Assembly (NCBI GenBank): GCA_002696735.1
Contig: NZSL01000014.1
Location: 166,104 to 230,103 of the forward strand
Reading direction: 5' to 3'
From: Methylophaga sp.
Lineage (GTDB): Bacteria > Pseudomonadota > Gammaproteobacteria > Nitrosococcales > Methylophagaceae
Length of the DNA stretch: 64,000 nt
Positions within the stretch are counted from its first letter, which is position 1; every line of letters starts with the position of its first letter. The notes beneath the pieces were generated by a model that was given only the letters and a program-made list of their open reading frames with translations, had not been told where the DNA came from and did not search any database. Made by a program: the position numbers and the translations under genes. Positions 1 to 9,063 of this stretch are shown one piece after another.

Positions 1-219
1 GTCCAACAAGGCGGAAATGATGCGATGTAGTTGTTCTACATAATTCATTTCCAACGCAGTAGGGTGGAAAAATTGTCCCAGCCCTTCGGGTTGTGGCTGA
101 AAATCTACCACTCTGCGTTGCTCGTCATTTATTTAGAGGAACTAAACTACACTCCTCACGCCTTGATTGGTCTATTTTCAGTCACAACAGAGGCGGCTTT
201 GAAAGGTAAATAGACCCAA
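1..219. repeat. MITE copy, left end outside window
   Basis: This stretch matches the complete MITE at 13801-14067 almost throughout, including the inner block beginning with tccaacaaggcggaaatgat and the right end around 181-217. The left terminal repeat lies before the window. There is no real gene in it; the short open frame here is internal to the repeat. Confidence 0.8.
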
Positions 220-404
220 GGCCTTGGATGATTGAGTATTCGCTTCGCAATATGGATTTTCAAGCAAGGATTTAGCTGTAAAAAATGATCAATACCCGGA
301 AACCTGATGTGTCGGGCATTGATCACTTGCGGGAATTTTTCCCGAAATATAAATGTGGTACAGATGAGACATAGTGGTGCGCAAACTACTTATTTTTCAA
401 TAAT

Positions 405-1061
405 TTACGCTTCACCTTTTTGCAGCAGTACTTCATATTCTTCCATGGTAATAATGCCGCCTTCCAGAGCCACTTTAGCCTTTTCTTTATCATCTATAAC
501 GTCTTGAACGGCATCTAAACGCTTCCAGACTGGTAATGGTGTCTGGCATTCAGCTTTTGGCACATATCGAGATTCACTGATGCGTTTATAACGGTGAATA
601 TAACGAGGGCAGTTCTGAAACATATCTTCAATGGTGACTCTGACCACCAGTTCTGCTTCATGAAATAACGCCAGATCTGCCGGATCGCGACTCAGTTCGG
701 CAGTACCATGAACCCGAACCCGGTGTGGAGTTTCAAAATCGATAAACAACATGCCAACTTTTTTATTGGCATCAATATTACCCATCGACAGATACATGCC
801 GTTACCGTCAAGACTGGGAAAGGCGAGTGTTTTTTCATCGAGAATTTTTACAAAACCAATGTCGCCGCCCTTATGGGAACAGGTTGGAAACCCCCGGTGA
901 TCAACCGTGGACAGGAAAAAGAAATCACGTGATGCGATAAACTCACGATGCTGATCAGTAATGTAATCAGTGATAATGGCCTCGCCGACTCGATCCGCAA
1001 GTTTTTCTTTATCGAATTCCTGTTGTAATTGCCGATGCTGGGTGCCATAAATTTCAGTCAT
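405..1061 (-). CDS. Pyridoxamine 5'-phosphate oxidase-like FMN protein
   Basis: A 218-aa cytoplasmic protein of the pyridoxamine 5'-phosphate oxidase-like, FMN-binding split-barrel family. The core runs from FLSTVDHRGFPTCSHKGG through LAFPSLDGNGMYLSMGNI to VGMLFIDFETPHRVRVHG, the usual strand-loop pattern of these flavoproteins. The frame is open further upstream, but the ATG at 1061 is preceded by a purine-rich AGAGAG site and matches the usual start of the family, so I chose it. Substrate is unknown; relatives reduce or bind FMN, F420 or haem. It is a single gene, downstream of and in the same direction as the LysR gene, 72 bp away. Confidence 0.85.
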   Translation of the reverse strand: MTEIYGTQHRQLQQEFDKEKLADRVGEAIITDYITDQHREFIASRDFFFLSTVDHRGFPTCSHKGGDIGFVKILDEKTLAFPSLDGNGMYLSMGNIDANKKVGMLFIDFETPHRVRVHGTAELSRDPADLALFHEAELVVRVTIEDMFQNCPRYIHRYKRISESRYVPKAECQTPLPVWKRLDAVQDVIDDKEKAKVALEGGIITMEEYEVLLQKGEA

Positions 1062-1133
1062 AGGTTCTCTCTCTTTATAAGATTTTTCTTGTGGGCGACA
1101 GTTGAGCATTGTCGCCAAAGACTGTCAAATAGC

Positions 1134-2045
1134 TCAGCAATCCAACCAGGGTGCATTGCGAGCGAAATATTTCTGCAAATAGGCAATCAGAATCTGACTG
1201 CGCCTTGGCAAATAGCGGGTTTGTGGGTAAACCGCGAAAATGCCAACCTCGTTGTCATACATATAGTCACGCAATATGACCTCAAGCTTTCCTGATTGCA
1301 CAGCCTGATAACAAAGAAAATCTGGAGAGAAGATAATGCCTTGGCCTGCGATGGCTGAATCACACAGAAAATTACCATTATTAGCTGAAAGCTTGCCCTG
1401 CAAATGCAAACTGATGGGGCTGCCATTCTGTTGAAACACCCAGGTTTCAGAGGTATTTCGATAATGCAAAATAGCATGGTCATTAGTAAGATCGATGGGA
1501 ATGACTGGCGTGCCATGATAGGCCAGATATTCTGGACTGGCACAGACCAGCAGCCGTGTAGATGAGAGTTTTTTTGCAATTAAGGTTGAGTCATCCAGTC
1601 TGGCGATGCGGATTGCCAGATCAAATCCATCAGCAATCAAATCAACCTGTCGATCATTGAAATCAATCGACATTTCAATCAGGGGATGTAATTGCTGAAA
1701 TTCCTGTAAGGCGGGCCCCAAATGCATTAAGCCAAAAGATACCGGCGCGGAGATTCGTAACTTGCCGCTGAGTTCGGCTTCAATATCGGATATCTGTGCT
1801 TCTGCCTCTGCAATATCATCCAGTAATCGCAAACAATGCTGATAATAACGGTGTCCGGCCTCGGTCAGCGTTTGGCGTCGGGTGGTGCGTTGCAGCAGAG
1901 TCACATTCAAACGTTTTTCCAAATCTTTTAACCGCCTGCTAACTGCCGATTTCACGGTATCAAGCTGTTCGGCAGCGAGACTGATACTGCCTGCTTCAAC
2001 AATACGTTTAAACGTTTGCATATCTTCAATTTGATTCACTGCCAT
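1134..2045 (-). CDS. LysR-family transcriptional regulator
   Basis: A 303-aa LysR-type regulator. Residues 1-60 form the winged helix-turn-helix (FKRIVEAGSISLAAEQL, then KSAVSRRLKDLEKRL) and residues 90-295 the periplasmic-binding-protein-like effector domain. It is transcribed divergently from azoR and the pirin gene, 116 bp away, the usual arrangement for a LysR protein controlling its neighbours. The likely targets are therefore azoR-pirin, in response to quinones, electrophiles or oxidants. The effector is not evident from sequence. Family assignment is firm; the regulon is inference from position. Confidence 0.93.
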   Translation of the reverse strand: MAVNQIEDMQTFKRIVEAGSISLAAEQLDTVKSAVSRRLKDLEKRLNVTLLQRTTRRQTLTEAGHRYYQHCLRLLDDIAEAEAQISDIEAELSGKLRISAPVSFGLMHLGPALQEFQQLHPLIEMSIDFNDRQVDLIADGFDLAIRIARLDDSTLIAKKLSSTRLLVCASPEYLAYHGTPVIPIDLTNDHAILHYRNTSETWVFQQNGSPISLHLQGKLSANNGNFLCDSAIAGQGIIFSPDFLCYQAVQSGKLEVILRDYMYDNEVGIFAVYPQTRYLPRRSQILIAYLQKYFARNAPWLDC

Positions 2046-2161
2046 ATCCTTTTATTGTTCTTTATATATCAACAATAAATTCTTTATAGCATTCTTTATC
2101 AAAATTTAAAGAACTATAAAATGTCACCGTACTAACTTAACCGACCTATAAGAGGAATTAA

Positions 2162-2746
2162 ATGATGCAAAAATTAAACGTATTACATATTAATGCCAGT
2201 GGTCGTTATGACGGATCATTAACCCGGACTGTCTCGACCCAGTTGACCGAAATATTGGCTAGTCAACATGATGTAACCTTGCAGCAACGTGATGTGGCTT
2301 CAGGTTTGCCATTCATCAACGAAGAATGGATTAATTCCAACTTTACCGATCCGGCAGATAGAAGTGAGGCACAAAAAAATGTATTGGCCTTATCTGATCA
2401 GCTGATTAATGAAGTCAAGACAGCGGATGTGATAGTGATAGCTGTACCGATTTATAACTTTGGTATACCGGCAGCATTGAAAGCCTGGATTGATCTGGTG
2501 GCTAGGGCGCGCGAAACCTTTCGGTATAACGAAAATGGTCCTGTAGGCTTACTGGAAAACAAACAAGTTTATCTGGTGATGGCATCAGGTGGCGTACCAC
2601 TGGAAAGTGATGTGGATTTTGCCAGTCAGTATTTGAAATTTTTTATGCAGTTTATTGGCATTAGCGATGTCACATTGGTCAATGCCAACCACTATTTTGA
2701 ACAGCCGGACAGCAGCGAGAAATTGGCTGCAGTGATTGCGGCGTAA
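2162..2746 (+). CDS. azoR: FMN-dependent NADH-azoreductase
   Basis: A 194-aa flavodoxin-fold quinone/azo-compound reductase. The start contains the phosphate-binding loop (HINASGRYDGSLTRT) and residues 90-120 the flavin site (VIAVPIYNFGIPAALKAWID), both typical of AzoR/AcpD. The enzyme transfers two electrons from NADH via FMN to quinones or azo dyes in the cytosol. An AGAGG ribosome site precedes the tandem ATGATG start. Its stop codon overlaps the Shine-Dalgarno of the pirin gene, so the two are cotranscribed. AzoR-pirin beside a divergent LysR gene is a common electrophile-response unit. Confidence 0.92.
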   Translation: MMQKLNVLHINASGRYDGSLTRTVSTQLTEILASQHDVTLQQRDVASGLPFINEEWINSNFTDPADRSEAQKNVLALSDQLINEVKTADVIVIAVPIYNFGIPAALKAWIDLVARARETFRYNENGPVGLLENKQVYLVMASGGVPLESDVDFASQYLKFFMQFIGISDVTLVNANHYFEQPDSSEKLAAVIAA

Positions 2747-2756
2747 GGAGGCCATC

Positions 2757-3599
2757 ATGGCACAACAACGTGAAGTGAAAAAATGGATACGGGGTCAGAT
2801 GACCTCGGATGGGGCGGGGGTGTCGTTAAGACGGTTAATCGCCTCGCATGAAATAGATATGTTGGATCCGTTTTTATTGTTTGATGCGTTTGGCAGTGAT
2901 AAACCTGAAGACTATATTGCCGGTTTTCCACCCCATCCACATCGTGGTTTTGAAACAGTGACCTATATGCTGGCAGGTAAAATGCGCCATGAAGATAGCG
3001 CCGGTAATGCGGGGGTGATTGAAAGTGGAGGCGTGCAGTGGATGACAGCAGGCCGCGGCATTATCCACTCGGAAAAACCTGAGCAGGAAGCGGGTTTGTT
3101 GGCAGGTTTCCAGTTGTGGGTAAATCTGCCCGCTGAACATAAAATGATGGCACCACGCTACCAGGAAAAAGCAGCCAGCGAGATTGCAATAGAGACACGC
3201 CAAGCAGGTTTAACGGTAAAAGTCGTAGCCGGTGAAACGCTTAATGGAACCAAAGGCGTTATAGATAATAGTTTTATTGAGCCGGTTTATTTTGTGATTG
3301 ATGCGCCTGCAGGTAGTGTATTTGAAGACCAGATACCAGCTACTCATAATGCCTTTATTTATGTAGCAGCAGGTCGAGTCAGTATTGGCGATAAACCGAC
3401 TTCAATCGGTGCCTCGCAGCTGGCGGTACTAAAAGAAGGTGATGCGGTGAAAGTAATGGCAGAACAGGACAGCACATTCATTGTGGTGGCTGGCAAACCG
3501 ATTAATGAACCAGTTGAACGGGCAGGACCATTTGTAATGAATACCCGTGCTGAACTGGAACAGGCTTTTGCTGATTATCGCAGCGGTCAGTTTGCCTGA
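2757..3599 (+). CDS. Pirin family protein
   Basis: A 280-aa bicupin of the pirin family. The N-terminal cupin carries the metal-binding histidines in GFPPHPHRGFETVTYMLAG and later GRGIIHSEKP, followed by the conserved GFQLWVNLP segment; the C-terminal half is the second cupin. Some bacterial pirins are quercetin dioxygenases and others bind regulators; this one cannot be assigned. The ATG at 2757 has a perfect AGGAGG at 2746-2751 that overlaps the azoR stop, so it is preferred over the upstream in-frame start at 2736. An intrinsic terminator follows immediately. Confidence 0.92.
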   Translation: MAQQREVKKWIRGQMTSDGAGVSLRRLIASHEIDMLDPFLLFDAFGSDKPEDYIAGFPPHPHRGFETVTYMLAGKMRHEDSAGNAGVIESGGVQWMTAGRGIIHSEKPEQEAGLLAGFQLWVNLPAEHKMMAPRYQEKAASEIAIETRQAGLTVKVVAGETLNGTKGVIDNSFIEPVYFVIDAPAGSVFEDQIPATHNAFIYVAAGRVSIGDKPTSIGASQLAVLKEGDAVKVMAEQDSTFIVVAGKPINEPVERAGPFVMNTRAELEQAFADYRSGQFA

Positions 3600-3601
3600 T
3601 T

Positions 3602-3632
3602 TTGAGCCCGGAATTATCCGGGCTTTTTTTTG
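3602..3632 (+). terminator. Intrinsic terminator after pirin gene
   Basis: The hairpin pairs GCCCGG with CCGGGC around a short AATTAT loop and is followed by a run of eight T. It lies directly behind the pirin stop codon and ends the azoR-pirin operon. Confidence 0.85.
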
Positions 3633-3644
3633 CGGTATCAACCA

Positions 3645-3735
3645 GAGCTTGTTTATCTTGCATATCCACCACTGCCGATGGCTGATTTTTTGTCCAGAAT
3701 GGCAGTCATGAAAGATCAATCGCCCTAATAAATGT
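3645..3735. repeat. Short MITE derivative
   Basis: Both ends resemble the terminal inverted repeats of the complete copy at 9601-9869: gagcttgtttatcttgcata at the left and atgaaagatcaatcgccct at the right. The interior is reduced to about 30 bp, so this is an internally deleted, diverged copy. Confidence 0.6.
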
Positions 3736-3782
3736 TAACTTAATATAACAACAAGAATTTTTTCTCATTTCACGGGGTGTTA

Positions 3783-3845
3783 ACGAGGGGCTGTTTATCT
3801 TTCATAGCCGCCAGCAGTGCTGGCTCTGAAAAATAGACAGACCCT
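3783..3845. repeat. Minimal MITE derivative
   Basis: A roughly 60-bp pair of MITE ends in inverted orientation, ggggctgtttatctttcata facing aaaaatagacagaccct, around the small palindrome ccagcagtgctgg. It lies just upstream of the DUF305 gene and could affect its leader. Confidence 0.55.
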
Positions 3846-3869
3846 AGTCTTTAATTAGGAGATAAGCTG

Positions 3870-4319
3870 ATGAAAATGTATGGAAGATTTGCTGCCATGA
3901 TCCTGACATCCACTCTCGTGATGTTCGGCTTAATGTATCTAAATACCTATCAGGCTGATCATGTGTTTTTCAGTGAAACCCGAAGTTATATGGCACTGAT
4001 AATGGGGGCAACCATGGCAATAGTGATGTTGAGCTTTATGCTGCACATGTATTCCAACGTCACAGTCAATATCATTATTTATCTTGTCAGTATTGTAATT
4101 TTTGCGGGCTCACTCTGGCTGGTAAGGAGCCAGACCACGGTTGATGATGTGTCTTATATGAAAGCCATGATTCCACATCACTCGATCGCAATTTTGACCA
4201 GCGAAAGGGCAAAGATTAGTGATCCACGGGTACGTCAATTAGCCGATGAAATTATTGAGGCGCAACGCAGGGAAATTGATGAGATGAAAATGCTGATTAA
4301 CGATCTTCAGAAAAAGTAA
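3870..4319 (+). CDS. DUF305 membrane protein
   Basis: A 149-aa protein with three hydrophobic helices (residues about 7-25, 39-60 and 66-84) followed by a DUF305 segment. That segment contains the signature YMKAMIPHHSIAIL and a C-terminal charged helix (RQLADEIIEAQRREIDEMK). DUF305 proteins are ferritin-like four-helix proteins often found near copper or other metal genes, and the paired histidines suggest metal binding. Its role is not established. A GGAG site precedes the ATG. The preceding 250 bp contain two MITE remnants; a hairpin terminator follows. Confidence 0.8.
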   Translation: MKMYGRFAAMILTSTLVMFGLMYLNTYQADHVFFSETRSYMALIMGATMAIVMLSFMLHMYSNVTVNIIIYLVSIVIFAGSLWLVRSQTTVDDVSYMKAMIPHHSIAILTSERAKISDPRVRQLADEIIEAQRREIDEMKMLINDLQKK

Positions 4320-4369
4320 AAAACCGGATTGAAAATATGTCTCTATTAATTAAACAACAAGACAATACA

Positions 4370-4403
4370 GAAAACGCATTTATGCGAACATAGCGTTTTC
4401 TTT
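4370..4403 (+). terminator. Hairpin terminator between DUF305 gene and marC
   Basis: GAAAACGC pairs with GCGTTTTC around a 15-nt loop and is followed by TTT. It separates the DUF305 gene from marC. Confidence 0.6.
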
Positions 4404-4416
4404 AAGTGGATACATT

Positions 4417-5061
4417 ATGAATGCAATTGGTTTATTTGATTATTGGATCATCGCGATTGCCGCCTTATTTGTCATTGTGAATCCATTAACAACTGCTTTT
4501 ATGTTTGTATCGCTGTTGCCTCGTACTTCAGAAACCACCCGTAAGGCAGTCGCCAAACGCTCCAGCCTGATTGCTACTGGCGTATTTTTTGTTTTTGCCT
4601 TACTGGGTGGTCTTATTTTCAACATATTTGGTATTACCATCGAGGCATTTCGTATTGCCGGTGGCTTGATTTTATTTGGTATTGCCATGAGCATGATTCA
4701 CAAGGGACTGGATGAAGGTGAGACCAGCAGTGCATCTGATCCTGCAATAGAAGGCAAAATTGCCAAGGATATCTCGGTGATTCCGTTAGCTATCCCGTTT
4801 ATGAGCGGACCGGGTGCCATTGCCACGGTGATGATTTTGACCAGTGAGGCACCGACAGCCTGGCATTTAATTTTGGTGTTTGCAGCGATTATGCTGACCA
4901 CAGGATCCTGTTACCTGGCAATGGTGTATTCCCATTTTCTGGTGCGTTATCTGGGAGAAACCGGCAAAGAGATAATTACCCGAATTTTTGGCATCATTCT
5001 TTCGGTCATCGCGGTGCAATTTGTCATTAATGGCGTATTGGAAATTTATGCTGGATTATAA
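4417..5061 (+). CDS. MarC/UPF0056 inner-membrane protein
   Basis: A 214-aa integral membrane protein of the MarC family with six predicted helices. The conserved segments are FVIVNPLTTAFMFVSLLP at the N-terminus and VIPLAIPFMSGPGAIATVM in the middle; the latter is the family hallmark. MarC proteins were once linked to multiple antibiotic resistance, later disputed, and their substrate is unknown. The stop codon lies directly next to the stop codon of the convergent antiporter gene, with no intergenic bases. Confidence 0.9.
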   Translation: MNAIGLFDYWIIAIAALFVIVNPLTTAFMFVSLLPRTSETTRKAVAKRSSLIATGVFFVFALLGGLIFNIFGITIEAFRIAGGLILFGIAMSMIHKGLDEGETSSASDPAIEGKIAKDISVIPLAIPFMSGPGAIATVMILTSEAPTAWHLILVFAAIMLTTGSCYLAMVYSHFLVRYLGETGKEIITRIFGIILSVIAVQFVINGVLEIYAGL

Positions 5062-6768
5062 TCAGTAAAGCCTGAGACCCACTTTAATAATTTTATCGCC
5101 ATCTACTTCATTGACTACCCAATGAATGCCATGCCAGTCCACATCATCGCCCACTACCGGATGGCCACCGACTCGACGGGAAATAAATTCGCTTAATGTC
5201 ATACCATGTTCTGCAGAACTGATAACCAGTCCATAAGCTTTTGCGACGTCTGATAATAAGGCATCGCCGCGTAGCGTAAATGATCCAAAAAATGCCTCAC
5301 GATTTTTTAGTTTTGAATGACCACTAAAGATTTGATTCAGTGCATCCAAATCTTCATTACGACTTATCACACAAATGGTGTCATTCAACTTCAGTTCAGT
5401 ACTGCCTTTGGGATGCAGCATCACGTTATTACGGAATAATGCCGATATCAATGTGCCAGAAGGGAAGCGCAGTAAACGGATCTGCTGACCATCAAGCTGT
5501 TCGTTCTCAATCCGATAAACAAACATTTCATAATCATTTGTTGGCAAAATGCCCAAGGCTCCCTGATGGTTTGGTTTGATACCTATCGGCACCTCTACCC
5601 GCATCCAACGTGCCATTAGTGACAGGGTGCTGCCTTGAATCAACAGCGAAAGTAATACAACAGCAAACGCAACATTGAAATACAGCGAGGCATTTTCTAC
5701 TCCCCCAATCACCGGGAAGATAGCCAATACGATAGGCACCGCTCCACGTAAACCTACCCACGAAATAAACCCCAATTCACGCCAGCGGAAGCGAAAGAAA
5801 GGTTTAATGGACAGGAATACCGCGATGGGTCGGGCGACAAAAATTAATGCCAATGCGATAACCAGTGAAGGCAGGGCGTATTGCAATAATTCACTCGGAT
5901 TGACCAGTAAACCTAAAATCAGAAATAAACCAATCTGACTGAGCCAGGCCAGACCATCATGTACAGGAAGAATAAAGTTCAAATGACGGCCAGGTTGATT
6001 ACCGATCATCAAACCACAGAGGTAAATGGCTAGAAAACCACTGCCACCAATGACTCCGGTTAAGCCAAACACGCTGAAACCCAGAGCCAGAGCCAACATG
6101 GCATAAAGTCCCGGCGCTAGATCCATCCAATTGAGTAATTTTGCAATTAGCCAGCCACCTCCGATACCGATAATCAGGCCAAAACCGAATTGCTGTAATA
6201 AAAATAAAGCCGTATCCCAGGCACCGCCCATTTCACCGGTCATTAACTCGACCAGCATAATCGTAAGGAAAATTGCCATAGGATCATTGGTGCCAGATTC
6301 AATTTCCAAGGTGGCACCAACGCGTTCATTCAGGTTTATTCCTCGCCCGCTCAACATGGAAAATACCGCAGCCGCATCGGTTGAACCGATAATGGCGCCG
6401 ATCAATAACCCTTCAAGCAGCTTGAGATCAAATATCCACATTGCCAGCAAGCCGATACTGCCACTGGTCAGTAAAACACCTAATGTCGCAAGGGAAAGTG
6501 CAGGTTTGAAGCCGGCACGAAAGGTTTTCAAACGGGTACGTAATCCACCATCCAGCAGAATCATTGCCAGGGCAAGATGGCCAATCAGAAAAGCCAGGGA
6601 GTAATCATCGAACTGAATCCCCAGAACACCCTCTTCACCGGCTAACATGCCCAGGGCTAAAAAGATAATCAGTAATGGCAGGCCAAACTTTGATGAAAGA
6701 CGACTACCAAGAATGCTTAGGGAAATAAGCAGGCCGCCAAGTAGAAAAAGAGTATTGATAAAATCCAT
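5062..6768 (-). CDS. nhaP2: K+/H+ antiporter, NhaP2/CvrA type
   Basis: A 568-aa cation/proton antiporter. Residues 1-390 form a twelve-helix CPA1 transporter; the acidic motif GTNDPMA is the conserved ion-binding ND pair. Residues about 405-480 resemble a TrkA-C regulatory domain, and the last 80 residues a CorC/HlyC-like domain. This order and the length are those of E. coli CvrA/NhaP2. It exchanges K+ or Na+ for protons at the inner membrane and protects against high internal K+ or osmotic change. It is convergent with marC. A MITE half lies just upstream of its start. Confidence 0.92.
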   Translation of the reverse strand: MDFINTLFLLGGLLISLSILGSRLSSKFGLPLLIIFLALGMLAGEEGVLGIQFDDYSLAFLIGHLALAMILLDGGLRTRLKTFRAGFKPALSLATLGVLLTSGSIGLLAMWIFDLKLLEGLLIGAIIGSTDAAAVFSMLSGRGINLNERVGATLEIESGTNDPMAIFLTIMLVELMTGEMGGAWDTALFLLQQFGFGLIIGIGGGWLIAKLLNWMDLAPGLYAMLALALGFSVFGLTGVIGGSGFLAIYLCGLMIGNQPGRHLNFILPVHDGLAWLSQIGLFLILGLLVNPSELLQYALPSLVIALALIFVARPIAVFLSIKPFFRFRWRELGFISWVGLRGAVPIVLAIFPVIGGVENASLYFNVAFAVVLLSLLIQGSTLSLMARWMRVEVPIGIKPNHQGALGILPTNDYEMFVYRIENEQLDGQQIRLLRFPSGTLISALFRNNVMLHPKGSTELKLNDTICVISRNEDLDALNQIFSGHSKLKNREAFFGSFTLRGDALLSDVAKAYGLVISSAEHGMTLSEFISRRVGGHPVVGDDVDWHGIHWVVNEVDGDKIIKVGLRLY

Positions 6769-6778
6769 ATTAAACCGA

Positions 6779-6895
6779 GGGTCTGTTTATCTTTAAAGCC
6801 GTCAATATTGAAGACGAGACTTTTTCCAACATGGCAGAAATGTTGAGATGTCGTCATCCTGCATAAGTCATTTTCAACGCAGTTGTAATAACTAT
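6779..6895. repeat. Left half of a MITE
   Basis: It begins with gggtctgtttatctttaaag and continues with the inner block of the complete copies (tccaacatggcagaaatg and cataagtcattttcaacgc). The right half is missing. It lies in the promoter region of the antiporter gene. Confidence 0.65.
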
Positions 6896-6983
6896 AAGTT
6901 CAATTATTACATACCCATTAATTCGTTTGTCTGCTGATTCAACTGTAAGTGATATTTTTCATATTTTCATAAATAAAAAAGCA

Positions 6984-7013
6984 GGCATAAAAAAACCGGC
7001 ATAGCCGGCTTTT
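6984..7013 (-). terminator. Intrinsic terminator after OYE gene
   Basis: CCGGC and GCCGG pair around ATA, with flanking A and T runs on both sides, so it can work in both directions. Read on the minus strand it closes the OYE reductase transcript. Confidence 0.75.
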
Positions 7014-7015
7014 TA

Positions 7016-7141
7016 GGGGGTGCCTATCTTTTATCGTCACCACTGCTGGAAACTTTTTTCCGACTCATAAACTGCAATAATCGCACTTTGAGTACTACAT
7101 TCAGTCACAACAGTGGCGGAAATGAAAGATCAACAAGCTCT
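7016..7141. repeat. Internally deleted MITE
   Basis: About 125 bp with both terminal repeats recognisable: tgcctatcttttatcgtcac with accactgctgg at the left, and cagtcacaacagtggcgg with atgaaagatcaacaag at the right. It sits between the OYE stop codon and the terminator at 6984. Confidence 0.65.
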
Positions 7142-7156
7142 TAATCAAAAATAAAC

Positions 7157-8254
7157 TTATACCGGTTCAAGAAAAGGGTAATCGATATAACCTTTTGCAT
7201 CACCACCATAAAAACTATCTGGATCCGGTTGGTTCAGTGGTGCATTTTTGGCAAAACGTTCAGGAAGATCCGGATTAGCAATAAACAGTTTGCCAAACGA
7301 AATCAGATCAGCCTTGTTATCTTTTAGAGCTTGATTGCCTGACGCATAATCATAATTACTGTTAGTCATATAAAGACCATTCCATAATTTACGCAAAGAG
7401 CTAACATCAAAATAAGGGCCGGCAACACCGGGAGTTTCAGCGCCCATTTCAGTGACATGCAGATAACCCAGTTCAAATTTATTGAGCGCCTTTACCATGT
7501 AACTGAAAGTCGCCTCAGGATTGGAATCATATAAATCATTAAACGGCTGCAGCGGGGAGAGGCGAATCCCCACTTTTTTGGGATCCCATATTTCGCATAC
7601 TGCCGCAGTGACTTCCATAATCAATCGTGCGCGATTTTCAATACTGCCACCGTATTGATCAGTGCGTTTATTACTTCCATCCCGAAGAAACTGATCCAGC
7701 AAATAGCCATTGGCAGCGTGAATTTCAACGCCATCAAAACCAGCTTCAACCGCACAGCAGGCGGCATGACGATATTGTTCAATAATCCGTGGAATGTCGC
7801 TTGTTTCTATGGCCTGGGGTGTTTCATATGGTTTCATGCCTTCATAGGTATAGACTTCACCTGCAGGTTTGATGGCAGAAGGTGCCAGCGGTTTCATACC
7901 ATTTGGCAGCATGGAGCTGTGTGAAACCCGACCACAATGCCAGAGTTGCATAAAGATCAGTCCTTCTTCCCGATGCACGGCATCCGTTACTTTTCGCCAG
8001 CCAAGCACTTGCTCATCAGTATGAATACCGGGGGTATGCGGATAACCCAATGCATCATCAGCAATTTGTGAACCTTCACTGATAATCAGGCCGGCACTGG
8101 CACGTTGCCGATAATAAGTAACATTCATTTCGGTCGGCACTAAACCTTCTCCCGCTCTATTGCGGGTTAATGGGGCCATAACCATTCTATTCTTCAGTGT
8201 AACCTGCCCAATTTTGATTGGAGATAACAAATCATTCGCCTGCAGTTGGCTCAT
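7157..8254 (-). CDS. nemA: Old Yellow Enzyme family reductase (NemA-like)
   Basis: A 365-aa FMN-dependent ene-reductase of the N-ethylmaleimide reductase group. The TIM barrel shows KIGQVTLKNRMVMAPLTRNRA at the start, the FMN and substrate residues in LWHCGRVSH, then FDGVEIHAANGYLLDQFLRDG and NRARLIMEV. These enzymes reduce activated C=C bonds and nitro groups with NADPH in the cytosol. The ATG at 8254 has an AGAGG site and matches the family start; the open frame extends to a GTG 20 codons upstream. With azoR nearby it adds to an electrophile-detoxification set. Confidence 0.93.
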   Translation of the reverse strand: MSQLQANDLLSPIKIGQVTLKNRMVMAPLTRNRAGEGLVPTEMNVTYYRQRASAGLIISEGSQIADDALGYPHTPGIHTDEQVLGWRKVTDAVHREEGLIFMQLWHCGRVSHSSMLPNGMKPLAPSAIKPAGEVYTYEGMKPYETPQAIETSDIPRIIEQYRHAACCAVEAGFDGVEIHAANGYLLDQFLRDGSNKRTDQYGGSIENRARLIMEVTAAVCEIWDPKKVGIRLSPLQPFNDLYDSNPEATFSYMVKALNKFELGYLHVTEMGAETPGVAGPYFDVSSLRKLWNGLYMTNSNYDYASGNQALKDNKADLISFGKLFIANPDLPERFAKNAPLNQPDPDSFYGGDAKGYIDYPFLEPV

Positions 8255-8489
8255 AAATACCTCTGAAATAATTGTGAAAAGGAGTTGAAACGGCTGATCC
8301 TTTGAAAAAGGCACCGCATTGTCAGCAACAAGAACTCATTAACAAGTTTAAATCTGTACCGGTGTTGGATTTAAACTGAGATAAAGGTTCTGTATGTTAG
8401 CCGCTGTTTGGAGGCACTTAGAGTCACCCTTCAGCATAAGGCAGGAAAGATAAAATTCGACAGGTACTAACGAAAATAACGCCTGTAAA

Positions 8490-8900
8490 CTACTGCTGTT
8501 CAGCTTTAGCTTTTTGTTTGGCTTCAAGTTGTAGCTTGATGAACTCAAGTTTTTCCGGCACTTGATCGCAGCTATCAGCTGCACTGCCGCAACGTGAGCA
8601 ATTTAGCGCAAACCATGCCGCATCAATTACGTCACTGCGAATTTCTTCTTCAACTTGTTTTGCAGTGCCCACCATAGATCTGGCACGGGTTTGAATATAT
8701 CCATGCTGATTTTTGCATTGCATCACATCAATTGGTTGCTTGAAGTCGTATTGTTCATGTAATTGCAAACCAACCTGATACTGATAAAGCATTTCCTGAT
8801 AAACCAGTTTCAATGGATCACCTGTACCAAGCTGAGAGACCGCACCTGCGTGTGCCAGCAGTGGAGAACAGAGTAAAAGCAGTATTAATTTAAGTTTCAT
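8490..8900 (-). CDS. Secreted hypothetical protein
   Basis: A 136-aa protein of unknown function. It begins with a clear signal peptide (KLKLILLLLCSPLLAHA, cleavage likely after AHA). The mature part has five cysteines, including the clustered NCSRCGSAADSC segment, and ends in a charged helix rich in E, K and Q. The cysteines suggest disulfides or metal binding in the periplasm. I do not recognise the family. It lies upstream of nemA in the same direction, with 235 bp between them. The gap holds an inverted repeat, GTTTAAAT and ATTTAAAC, near 8343-8375, and no gene. Confidence 0.7.
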   Translation of the reverse strand: MKLKLILLLLCSPLLAHAGAVSQLGTGDPLKLVYQEMLYQYQVGLQLHEQYDFKQPIDVMQCKNQHGYIQTRARSMVGTAKQVEEEIRSDVIDAAWFALNCSRCGSAADSCDQVPEKLEFIKLQLEAKQKAKAEQQ

Positions 8901-9063
8901 AATATTGTCCAGGAAAAATTCCTATATGCAGTATAGCTTAATGGAATTTCTAACTACCTGCATCGGCAAATTCCTTACTGTTAAACTAATGAAGGAATTA
9001 ATATTTATAAATGTAATCTAACAACGTTAAGGTGAACGCTACGTGAACAGAGGACAATCGATA